A stretch of DNA of 64,000 bases from Gammaproteobacteria bacterium. Its GTDB lineage: Bacteria > Pseudomonadota > Gammaproteobacteria > Thiohalobacterales > Thiohalobacteraceae. Both the position numbers and the translations under genes were made by a program. Below are positions 37,198-45,752 of this stretch, piece by piece; position 1 is the stretch's first letter, and each line of letters begins with the position of its first letter. Under the pieces are notes generated by a model that saw nothing but the letters and a program-made list of their open reading frames with translations, was not told where the DNA came from and made no database searches. The stretch lies in assembly GCA_018819175.1 (NCBI GenBank), contig JAHJQQ010000023.1, positions 154,791 to 218,790 of the forward strand, read 5' to 3'.

Positions 37198-37523
37198 ACA
37201 GTTATTTTCTTGAATACCGATTATATGGCAGCGAAGACATGTGGATTTCTAGTAGCGCCCAGAAGAAGCTTCGAATACGCTGCTAAATAATCGAAATACG
37301 TTCAATAGACCCACAATTAGACCAATTCAATCAAGTATTCTCCGGTATCCAATAAGCCCTTAATCAACACGGCAATGAGAATCATCCTCACAATGATCTA
37401 CCCGAGATAGCGCGATCTGCGGACATTGCTTACTGCACAGAGCGAACCCGAAAATACTGCCGAGTATTCAATTCATACGTGCGGCTATCATACTGCGGCA
37501 GCTTGTCGATTTGCGTAAGTTGA

Positions 37524-39272
37524 TTACTGCCGCTGAATAAACCAGTTACCAAGCACCAGCACATCCATCCGAGTTCGCAGAAAGCAGTCGAGGGCTTCCT
37601 GCGGCTTGCATACCACCGGCTCATTTTCGTTGAACGAGGTATTAAGCACGATCGGCACCCCGGTTTTCGCGGCGAAAGTGCTGATCAGGCGGTGATAACG
37701 CGGATTGGTGTCCGCGCTGACCGTCTGCAGACGACCCGAGCCATCCACATGAGTTACCGCCGGTATGGTCGAGCGCTGCTCCTCGCGGATCTGGAACACC
37801 TGCATCATGAACGGCACGTCGTCGTCCTCTTCGAACCAGTCCAGGACTTTCTCGCGCAGGATGGACGGCGCGAACGGGCGGAACGACTCGCGCCGCTTAA
37901 TCTTTAGATTGAGAATATCCTTCATATCCGCCCGGCGCGGATCACCCAGAATGGAGCGGTTGCCCAATGCGCGCGGGCCCCACTCCATGCGCCCCTGATA
38001 CCAGCCGATCACCAATCCCTCGGCTATCGCATCCGCTGTGCGGTCACACAAAATGGCTTCGTCGTCGATACGCTCGACTTTACAGCCGGCGGCCTGTAAC
38101 TCAGCTGCGCTTTTCGTTAACATTTCACCATGGTAACTGTTGTCATAGGCTGGACCCCAGTACGCGTGACTCATGTGGAAGCGCTCATTTGCCAAGCCCA
38201 TTTGACTGGCAACCACATAGGCACAGCCGATGGCGCCGCCCGCATCGCCCGCCGCTGACTGCACATAAAGGTGTTTATAAGGCGAGCGCCGATAAACCTT
38301 GCCGTTGGCCACTGAATTCATCGCGCAACCGCCGGCCAGGGTGAGATTTTCAATACCATGTTGGGCATGAGTGGCTTTCAGCAGATTGAAGAAAGCTTCT
38401 TCGTACATGGCCTGTGCGGAACGCGCCAGATCCTTGTGCCGCTGCTCAAGCGGCTCATCCTTCTTGCGCACCGGAATACCGATCAGTCCTGCCAGTTCGA
38501 CACTGAAAAGTTCACCGAAGACAGGCGACCCGTTATTCCATTCGTAGGCGATTTTTTCCTTGTGGTGGCGAAAGTAATCCAGATTCAGCGTATACGCGCC
38601 ATTGCTTTCGGTGCGCACAATCTGGCGCATCTGATCCAGATACTCGGGCTTACCATAGGGCGCGAGGCCCATAACTTTGTATTCATCACCATAATGCGGA
38701 AAGCCGATGAACTGTGTCATGGCCTGATAGAAGATACCCAGCGAATGCGGGAAGAACACGCGTTCTTCAACATCGATTCGTGACCCTCTTCCTACGCCCC
38801 AGGCTCCACTGGAAAAGTCACCGAAGCCATCCACTGAAACCGTCACGGATTCTTCGAAGGGCGACACCAGATGGGCCGAGGCAAGATGGGACAGATGGTG
38901 TTCGATGTGATGCACCTCGGCCTTCAGTTCCTGCCCGAACGCCTTACGCAGATCCTCTTCAATGCTGGCGCGTGCGCTTTTGTTCTTTATGCGATCGAGA
39001 ACGAAACTGATATCCGGCCGGTTCTTGAGTGTGTATCCGATCTTCTTCAGAAAATTGGCTTTGGGGTCGGAATTGACCGCGATGTGATCCACGGCGTCGA
39101 TCGTGATCCCGGCTTCTTCCAGGCAATACTTGATGGATTCCAGGGGAAACCCGGCCCAGTGTTTGATGCGGCGGAAACGCTCTTCTTCAACAGCCGAGCG
39201 TAATTTACCGTCAACGAGCAAGCACGCGGACGAATCTCCGTGATAGGCGTTGATTCCGAGGATGTAAGTCAT
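37524..39272 (-). CDS. Carbamoyltransferase (NodU/TobZ family)
   Basis: A 582-residue enzyme of the family that transfers carbamoyl from carbamoyl phosphate, via carbamoyl-adenylate, to a sugar hydroxyl. The N-terminal Kae1-like domain shows ILGINAYHGDSSACLLVDG, the metal-binding HIEHHLSHLASAH and the VDGFGD and GLAPYGKP segments. The C-terminal YrdC-like half shows QGRMEWGPRALGNRSILGDPR. ATG 39272 has GGAGA about 7 bases upstream. It could decorate the local polysaccharide; the acceptor is unknown. Confidence 0.93.
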   Translation of the reverse strand: MTYILGINAYHGDSSACLLVDGKLRSAVEEERFRRIKHWAGFPLESIKYCLEEAGITIDAVDHIAVNSDPKANFLKKIGYTLKNRPDISFVLDRIKNKSARASIEEDLRKAFGQELKAEVHHIEHHLSHLASAHLVSPFEESVTVSVDGFGDFSSGAWGVGRGSRIDVEERVFFPHSLGIFYQAMTQFIGFPHYGDEYKVMGLAPYGKPEYLDQMRQIVRTESNGAYTLNLDYFRHHKEKIAYEWNNGSPVFGELFSVELAGLIGIPVRKKDEPLEQRHKDLARSAQAMYEEAFFNLLKATHAQHGIENLTLAGGCAMNSVANGKVYRRSPYKHLYVQSAAGDAGGAIGCAYVVASQMGLANERFHMSHAYWGPAYDNSYHGEMLTKSAAELQAAGCKVERIDDEAILCDRTADAIAEGLVIGWYQGRMEWGPRALGNRSILGDPRRADMKDILNLKIKRRESFRPFAPSILREKVLDWFEEDDDVPFMMQVFQIREEQRSTIPAVTHVDGSGRLQTVSADTNPRYHRLISTFAAKTGVPIVLNTSFNENEPVVCKPQEALDCFLRTRMDVLVLGNWFIQRQ

Positions 39273-39335
39273 CAAAGAGTCTCCAATAGATTGCAGATTG
39301 TCTGCTAGCGCGAGTCATCCAAGCATTTTCGTCGT

Positions 39336-39500
39336 TCAGAACTGAAAGTAAATAAATTGACTAATCGGTCGCAGAAAAATGAACACCAGAGGAATAAGGA
39401 CTGCCGCGGTAACGGTGTCCATCACGAACAACGGCACCGGGTATCGGCGAAGTCGGTGGACGGCCTTCTCATTGGGCTGCGCTTTTCTGATCAGGCACTT
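39336..39500 (-). pseudogene. Remnant of a membrane protein gene (MBOAT-like end?)
   Basis: On the minus strand an open frame without a start codon, bounded upstream by TGA at 39501-39503, encodes about 54 residues. It includes a hydrophobic stretch and ends FIYFQF. That ending recalls MBOAT-type O-acyltransferases, but the match is from memory and short. It may be the last piece of a lost acyltransferase gene upstream of the carbamoyltransferase. Confidence 0.35.
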
Positions 39501-39654
39501 TCAAGCATCACCAGATCCATCTAATTCTTCTTTATAGAATCGTAGAGTATTCATTATTCTAGGAAAAGCCTTACTGAAGACGATCCATTAAGGTGCCATC
39601 ATCTATACCAAGTTAACTATGTATCAGTCAATTACGTGTAACCAAGAGTGTCGT

Positions 39655-39836
39655 GACCCTCAGCGAGTTCAACGGGACACCCAAGAGCCCTTGTAAACTA
39701 GCTCTTCGCAGGCTTCGAGCGGGGCTGCAACATAAATCCCAAAGAACGCACGCTGCACCCCGATCATCTCGCTGGCGACGAGTCCGATGTGGCAGAGTTG
39801 GGGTCGCGGTGTTCTTTCGAGAAACCGAGTTCGCTG
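39655..39836 (-). pseudogene. Decayed APS kinase (cysC) relic
   Basis: Reading the minus strand across frames gives SELGFSKEHRDPN, then IGLVASEMI, then an IYVAAPLEACEE-like piece. These line up with SELGFSKIHRDLN, IGFVASEIT and IHVATPLEVCEA of the APS-kinase domain encoded at 45753-47537. A central block of roughly 90 bases is missing and the frame is broken, so this is non-functional. The rest of the 972-base spacer 39273-40244 shows no other gene apart from the membrane-protein remnant at 39336-39500. Confidence 0.75.
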
Positions 39837-40244
39837 GGTAAACACGCCCCGCAAATATATTTGTTCGTAAAATATGTATTATTATCTTTGTCATGGGGGC
39901 GACAGTCCCCCCACTTGAGATTCGAATTTACATAAAGCAGCCTACCTCTCGCGGCAAAATGCATTACCGCTGTATACCATAGACAATATAACTATACACA
40001 AACTATAAATATTTGGCATGACAAAGCATACCTAATCAGCCAACTCCCCGATGTATATTCTTGCCCGAAGGATAGATTCTCGGCAGGAACCGGCCCAGCC
40101 TCTGCGGATACTCAGCAGCACAGCTGAAACAACTCTGGATGGAGCTATGCTAAAGTTATGCGGAGCATGGCAAGTGGCGGGTGGTTTGAATAGCCGTCAT
40201 CCAGCCACATAATTACAAAACAATAATACTCGGGTTCTGAGGTT

Positions 40245-43200
40245 ATGAGACCGCTACGATTTACACTGTGGGTGAGTTCATGCCTTGCGGCATTCGCTAT
40301 GTATTGCACACCGGGATTTGCGTCGATCGCATTCCAAGATGTGACATCGGCTGCGGGCATTAGTGGCACAGGCGCAAGCTTCGGTGCTTCGTGGGGTGAT
40401 TTCAACGGTGATGGACTACCGGATCTCTGGGTGGGAAACCACTATCGGACTCCCAGCCTTTATCGTAATAACGGTGATGGTACATTTACGGATATTGTCG
40501 GTTCTGTCTGGCCTGGGCCGGTTAGAGACACGCACGGCGCCGCATGGGCGGATTTCGATCGCGACGGTGACCAGGATCTTATCGAGATCGTCGGCGGTGC
40601 TAATTCAAACCACCTCTGGCGAAATGATTCTGGAGTATTCGTTGATGTCGCGCCGCAGCTTGGTGCTGATTTGCCCGGCGCACGATCTCGAACTCCATTG
40701 TGGCTCGATTGGGACCGGGATGGTTATCTGGACCTAGTGCTGACGCAGGCGCTAGGCACTCAAACCTTTCCGCTAATATTGCGCAATACCGGGTCAGGAT
40801 TTGTAGATGCAACGTCAATTGCTGGGGTTCCTTATGAACCGACAACATCCGCGTTCCTCTCTGACCTCACCGGTGATGGGCTGCTGGATCTTGCACTGCT
40901 CGGTGCCGGTATTAGCCGGTTTCCATCATCCGTATATGATCTATCGAGTTTACCTTCAATTCTGCGGCCTGATCTGAGTAATACCACTCAACCTGTTTCT
41001 GATGCCACTTTTGCAGACTTTGATGGCGATCTGAGAACCGACATCTTCACAACCCGCGGCGCCGGCCCCCAACAACTCGCGGTTCGTTCTAATACAGAAA
41101 TCGCGTTCACAATGGCTGCTAACGCTGATGAGAAATCGACCTCATTCGATGCCAGCGGTCCAGTTAGAGTAGCCATATTCCCGGCAACTACGGCACAGCC
41201 AGTACTTATTGGTTCGAATAGCAAAATACCGGATAAGGTGCCGACCCCTGAAGTCAGTTTTGGTTCGTATTATATAGATCTCGACCCCGCCGATTCCTCA
41301 TTTCAAGGCATTCCACCTCATGTAGCAGGTGTCAGCGACGGGGTATTCATTGGCTTCGATGCGCTACATAGTCGATGGACGATTTCACTCTCCTACCCGG
41401 CGTCAAGGAGCACCAGCTTCGTTGTAACGTCACCGACATCTATTCAAAATGCCCAGGCAATAGGTTACCCGGCCACACCTTACTATCCATTGCCAGATTA
41501 TTACATTCGTACTGATTCTGGATTTTCGGATCAGACCTCGCAAAGCGGTCTCGCATTTGGCTTCCCTTGTTTCTCGGTGGTTAGTGGGGATTTCGATAAT
41601 GATATGGATGTAGACATCTTTGCGGCATGCACTCTGGGTGTCTCGAACCTTCCCAACGTACTTTTGGAAAACCTCGGCAATGGAACTTTTAGCATCGTGA
41701 CAAACGCCGGCGGCGCATCCGGATCACAGATTGGCAGCTCAGAATCAGTCGTAACTGCGGACTACAATGAAGATGGCGCTCTGGATCTGTTTGTCACCAA
41801 TGGTAATGGAGGAGCACCGTTCAATAATGGACCCCAGCAATTATTCCGGAACCTCGGAAACAACAATCATTGGGTTGAAGTCGATCTGATCGGGAACAAC
41901 TCCGATGCTGGTGTTATAGGTTCGCGAGTTTATCTAACCGCAGGTGGGAAAACCCAGTTGCGAGAACAGAACGGTGGGATGCACACCTATTCCCAGAACC
42001 ACCAACGCCTGCACTTCGGGCTGGCGGGCAATACTCTGATTGACCAGATTGAAGTTGTGTGGCCGGACGGTCTGAGTAATACACTGACAAACGTCGCTGC
42101 AAACCAGATCGTATCGATAGCGCGGGATTCAGATGGAGACGGCGTTCCCGATAATAGCGATAACTGCCCAACGGTGGCGAATAAATTTCAGGGAAATTTG
42201 GATCATGACGGCGAGGGGGATGTCTGCGAGGCACCGGAAGCGAATGGCTATTGGCTGGATTTCGACAACCCCGGCACAGTGGTCCACATCTACGGGCTCT
42301 ATTTTCACCCGACCCTGACTCAAGTCCTTATAAATGGCGTACCCACAGCGGATGTGTCGTTCCTGAATGCGGCTCATCTTGTCGCCGCAGTGCCCGCTGG
42401 ACAACAAATTGGATCGATCACGGTTAACACCCCCTACGGTAGCGATAACACGCCTACAACCGCGACTTTTGTTAACCGCGGCAGTGGGCTGATCTACGAC
42501 ACCGAGCTTGATATTACCTGGTTGCAGGATGCTAATTATGCAAGTACTTCGGGGTTTGACACCGATGGGCTAATGACTTGGCCGATGGCTATGAGCTGGG
42601 CGGCTGGCCTGAGTTATTACGATTCGATTCGCAACAAAACATGGACTGACTGGCGCTTACCTAGCGCTCTGAATCGGGACGGCAGTGGGCCATGCTTCGA
42701 CCTCGACTGTATTAACAGCGAAATGGGACACCTATATTACCTAAGCGGCATAAAGCAGGCGTCATCTGGGCCTTTTATAAATCATAAAATCAGCACTTAC
42801 TGGTCGGGCACAGCGCGCACGCCTCTTCCCGGCACTGGATGGCTCTTTGCGTTTGGTTTAGGCAAGCAGGACTTTACCGGCCCCCTGGAAGAACTGCTGA
42901 CCTCCTATGCGTGGGCAGTACGCGACGGTGATGTCGTTGGGGGTGACACCCCAGGTGTCGAAGATGACGCCAGTGTAACTGGTCCCATCCTGCTTGACAG
43001 CGGCAGCTCAGTAACTATTAGAACAGCACCGGGCGAAACGCTGTCGAATATTTTGGTGGGTGCTGCTAGCGGCGGTCCGAGTGGGTTCAGCTTCCCATTT
43101 GGTACAATTAGCTACACAACGACTTCACCATTGGGGGGTAGTGTTAATCCGACTCTTAGTTTCTCAAATGATCTGCCAGCAAATGTGACCTTATTCAAGG

Positions 43201-43541
43201 TCAACAACCAGGGTATCTACACCCGTCTCCCAACTACGCTGTGGACCCAGATCGACGCTCGAACGTTGGCGATAACGCTCACAGACGGTGACCCTGTCAC
43301 CGACCTGGATGCGACAGCAAATGGCTCGATCGACGACCCTATTGCAGTCGGTATCGCCACACCATCCGTGGCGAGCAATACCGGAAGCGGAGGTGGGGGT
43401 GGGGGCTGCGTTCTTAGCACTGTTACCGGTAAGGATCCAACCTTACCCATGCTGGTCCTGCTTTCGCTGGCCTCCGTGTTTTTCCGCGGATACATGCGTA
43501 ATTGGCGGTGTAAAACGTCGAGGAAGGATTGGCAGCCATGA
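40245..43541 (+). CDS. Large secreted FG-GAP/ASPIC-UnbV protein with choice-of-anchor and Gly-Cys C-terminal anchor
   Basis: A 1098-residue exported protein. Order: signal peptide (1-26), FG-GAP/VCBS repeats (about 28-530, DFNGDGLPDLWVGN), ASPIC/UnbV (about 535-625), a thrombospondin type 3 calcium segment (628-660, DSDGDGVPDNSDNCP), an IPT/TIG-like domain (665-742), an Lcl/DUF1566 domain (742-895), a choice-of-anchor-like beta domain (about 905-1040), then GGGGGGC, DPTLP, a hydrophobic helix and a basic tail. The ending looks like a sorting/anchoring signal. Its stop overlaps the next ATG (ATGA). Confidence 0.85.
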   Translation: MRPLRFTLWVSSCLAAFAMYCTPGFASIAFQDVTSAAGISGTGASFGASWGDFNGDGLPDLWVGNHYRTPSLYRNNGDGTFTDIVGSVWPGPVRDTHGAAWADFDRDGDQDLIEIVGGANSNHLWRNDSGVFVDVAPQLGADLPGARSRTPLWLDWDRDGYLDLVLTQALGTQTFPLILRNTGSGFVDATSIAGVPYEPTTSAFLSDLTGDGLLDLALLGAGISRFPSSVYDLSSLPSILRPDLSNTTQPVSDATFADFDGDLRTDIFTTRGAGPQQLAVRSNTEIAFTMAANADEKSTSFDASGPVRVAIFPATTAQPVLIGSNSKIPDKVPTPEVSFGSYYIDLDPADSSFQGIPPHVAGVSDGVFIGFDALHSRWTISLSYPASRSTSFVVTSPTSIQNAQAIGYPATPYYPLPDYYIRTDSGFSDQTSQSGLAFGFPCFSVVSGDFDNDMDVDIFAACTLGVSNLPNVLLENLGNGTFSIVTNAGGASGSQIGSSESVVTADYNEDGALDLFVTNGNGGAPFNNGPQQLFRNLGNNNHWVEVDLIGNNSDAGVIGSRVYLTAGGKTQLREQNGGMHTYSQNHQRLHFGLAGNTLIDQIEVVWPDGLSNTLTNVAANQIVSIARDSDGDGVPDNSDNCPTVANKFQGNLDHDGEGDVCEAPEANGYWLDFDNPGTVVHIYGLYFHPTLTQVLINGVPTADVSFLNAAHLVAAVPAGQQIGSITVNTPYGSDNTPTTATFVNRGSGLIYDTELDITWLQDANYASTSGFDTDGLMTWPMAMSWAAGLSYYDSIRNKTWTDWRLPSALNRDGSGPCFDLDCINSEMGHLYYLSGIKQASSGPFINHKISTYWSGTARTPLPGTGWLFAFGLGKQDFTGPLEELLTSYAWAVRDGDVVGGDTPGVEDDASVTGPILLDSGSSVTIRTAPGETLSNILVGAASGGPSGFSFPFGTISYTTTSPLGGSVNPTLSFSNDLPANVTLFKVNNQGIYTRLPTTLWTQIDARTLAITLTDGDPVTDLDATANGSIDDPIAVGIATPSVASNTGSGGGGGGCVLSTVTGKDPTLPMLVLLSLASVFFRGYMRNWRCKTSRKDWQP

Positions 43542-44620
43542 ACCCATATCTGTTGACCACATTTCGCACGTTAATCCTGGGTGGATTGGTTGTGAGTGCT
43601 CATGTGCAGGCTGCTTCCTTCAAGGGTCTGGGCGATCTGCCCGGGGGTACATTTTCAAGCATAGCCCTTGCCGTTAGCGCTGATGGGAGCGTGGCGGTGG
43701 GACAAAGCAAATCCACCATGGGGCTCGAAGCCTTCCGCTGGACAAGGGATGGCGACATGGAAGGGCTGGGTGCGTTGCCAGGTGGTTTCTACAGCACAGC
43801 GTCTGGCGTGTCTGCGGACGGCACTGTCGTGGTCGGTTCGAGCACCACTCCCTCGAACCTCAAGGCCTTCCGCTGGACCCGAGCAACCGGAATGATCAAT
43901 CTCGGCGCGTTACCTGGAGACAGTTTTTCCAGCCAGGCGAATGGAATCTCTGCCGATGGCAATGTCGTAGTGGGCTGGAGCGAAACGGCTTTTGGCATGG
44001 AGGCATTCCGCTGGACCCAGACGACGGGGATGGCGGGTCTCGGAGTACTGCCTGGTGTTAATTTTTCTAGCCAGGCTAACGGCATCTCTGCGGATGGAAG
44101 CATCGTCACAGGCACGAGCGGGACCCCTCGACCAACTACCGAAGCCTTCCGCTGGACAAATGCCACTGGCATGGTAGGCATAGGCGATCTCCCGGGGAGC
44201 ACTGTTTTCAGCCAGGGCAATGCCATTTCTGCGAATGGCCTAGTCGTTGCGGGCCGGGGCAGCGGCACCAATGGGTCTGAAGCCTTCGCTTGGACAGGTA
44301 CCACAGGCATGGTTGGTTTGGGTGATTTGCCGGGGGGTATTTTTGAGAGTATGGCCCTTGCTCTATCCGCTGACGGCAGTGTTGTAGTGGGCTGGAGCCA
44401 AACCGCCTCTGGCCTCGAAGCTTTCCGTTGGGACGCCAGCAGCGGGATGCAGAATCTGAAACAACTCTTGGTCGCTCAAGGCGTTGATATGTCCGGCTGG
44501 ACACTGAACTTCGCGACCGGGATCTCCGCCGATGGGCGGACAATCGTGGGCCAAGGCACGAATCCCGCCGGATTGCCTGAGGCCTTCATCGCGGTGCTCG
44601 ACGACTTGAACATTCAGTGA
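43538..44620 (+). CDS. HAF-repeat extracellular protein
   Basis: A 360-residue exported protein. After a signal peptide (about 1-25) come six repeats of roughly 47 residues, each beginning G-L-G-x-L-P-G and containing SADGSVVVG and EAFRWT, the pattern of the HAF family of extracellular repeat proteins. The function of that family is unknown. ATG 43538 is preceded by GAGGAAGG and overlaps the stop of the preceding gene, so the two large exported proteins are co-translated. Confidence 0.88.
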   Translation: MNPYLLTTFRTLILGGLVVSAHVQAASFKGLGDLPGGTFSSIALAVSADGSVAVGQSKSTMGLEAFRWTRDGDMEGLGALPGGFYSTASGVSADGTVVVGSSTTPSNLKAFRWTRATGMINLGALPGDSFSSQANGISADGNVVVGWSETAFGMEAFRWTQTTGMAGLGVLPGVNFSSQANGISADGSIVTGTSGTPRPTTEAFRWTNATGMVGIGDLPGSTVFSQGNAISANGLVVAGRGSGTNGSEAFAWTGTTGMVGLGDLPGGIFESMALALSADGSVVVGWSQTASGLEAFRWDASSGMQNLKQLLVAQGVDMSGWTLNFATGISADGRTIVGQGTNPAGLPEAFIAVLDDLNIQ

Positions 44621-44768
44621 CTCCTGATGAATGTGGAGCAGGCGATCGTCTAGCCGCTCGGTCGGTTTGCGGCAACTTAGGGGGGCGCATAGACTATTGC
44701 AAAGGTGAAAAAGGGTATTTGCAAATGGAATTCTTCCGCATGCGCTCTCCGATAGACCCCAATCCCCC

Positions 44769-45120
44769 CTACAAATAGCCTTCCTTCAGCAGGTACAAAT
44801 AAATCTCATGCACCGCCTCCATGGCGCTGTATTGGGAGGTGTCGATCCTCATCTCCGGATCTTCCGGCACCTCATAGGGATCGCTGATACCTGAGAATTC
44901 CGGTATCAGCCCCAGCCGCGCCTTTGCATATAACCCCTTTCGGTCGCGCGCTTCGCACACCTCCAGCGGTGTGGCGACATGGATCTCGATAAATGCGCCC
45001 TGATCCTCGATCATCTCGCGCACGGCGCGACGGGTACTGCGATACGGTGCGATCGGCGCGCAGATGGCGATGCCGCCGTTCTTGGTAATCTCGCTGGCGA
45101 CGAAACCGATGCGGCGGATG
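44769..45120 (-). pseudogene. APS kinase C-terminal fragment (cysC')
   Basis: The last about 115 codons of an APS kinase, nearly identical to the C-terminus of the full fusion at 45753-47537 (shared IRRIGFVASEITKNGG and EVPEDPEMRIDTSQYSAM). Homology stops sharply near 45120, losing the P-loop half, so it cannot be an active kinase. Eleven bases upstream of the break lies the end of a toxin-like gene. It is a partial duplication, or a gene broken by the toxin-antitoxin insertion. Confidence 0.88.
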
Positions 45121-45130
45121 CATAGGCCAA

Positions 45131-45469
45131 TCAAATCACCTCGATCAGCCGCTCCCCATTCCTCAGCATAGTTTCTATCGTTTCGATATATTGATCTACG
45201 CGCACCAATAGCGCTCGCTTTGTTGTATTCCCGACCCGGATCCACACGATGATGGTCGGACCATTCTTTTCCAATGCCTGAAGCGCTACGAAATCATCAT
45301 CCTTTGTTACGAGAATGGCATTCTCCCGATGCGCATAACCCCAGATCTTCCGGTCCGGAGCTTCAGCCATCCCGATGTCATAGACATGCTCGGCAACATG
45401 ACCGCGGCCTTCCTAATAACGCGCCAGCGCGGGAGGAAGCTGCGCGTCGACCAGGAACCGCATCGTCAT
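45131..45469 (-). pseudogene. DUF5615 PIN-like toxin gene with in-frame amber stop
   Basis: Reading from ATG 45469 gives MTMRFLVDAQLPPALARY, a TAG at 45413-45415, then EGRGHVAEHVYDIGMAEAPDRKIWGYA and an intact PIN-like remainder (LVTKDDDF; WIRVGNT). The family's usual N-terminus is present, so the stop interrupts an otherwise complete 112-codon gene. The ATG overlaps the stop of the DUF433 gene by 4 bases (ATGA), the normal toxin-antitoxin layout. A shortened product could start at ATG 45370, but it would lack the first catalytic aspartate. Confidence 0.8.
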
Positions 45470-45690
45470 GCAACACGTATGACCGAATGATCAGCCTGTC
45501 GCGCCGCATACTCTAGCGTCGCGGCAATATCAGCCGCTTCCAGGTACGGGTAATCCCGAAGGATATCCTCGGAGGTCGCCCCATCTGCCAACATATCGAG
45601 AATATCTTTCACACGAATACGCAGCCCGCGTATACACGGACGACCGCCGCATACTTCGGGGTCTACGGTAATACGGTCGAGATTACTCAT
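45466..45690 (-). CDS. DUF433 antitoxin
   Basis: A 74-residue DUF433 protein with the characteristic RITVDPEVCGGRPCIRGLRIRV opening and LADGATSEDILRDYPYL segment, a winged-helix type usually paired with PIN-like DUF5615 toxins. It is encoded first in the pair and overlaps the toxin frame by 4 bases. The pair lies between a truncated and a full APS-kinase copy. Confidence 0.9.
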   Translation of the reverse strand: MSNLDRITVDPEVCGGRPCIRGLRIRVKDILDMLADGATSEDILRDYPYLEAADIAATLEYAARQADHSVIRVA

Positions 45691-45752
45691 AATGGCGCCT
45701 CCCCATGAACTTCTGACTGGCCTGCCTATCCCTGGCCAACACTACCGCAATA

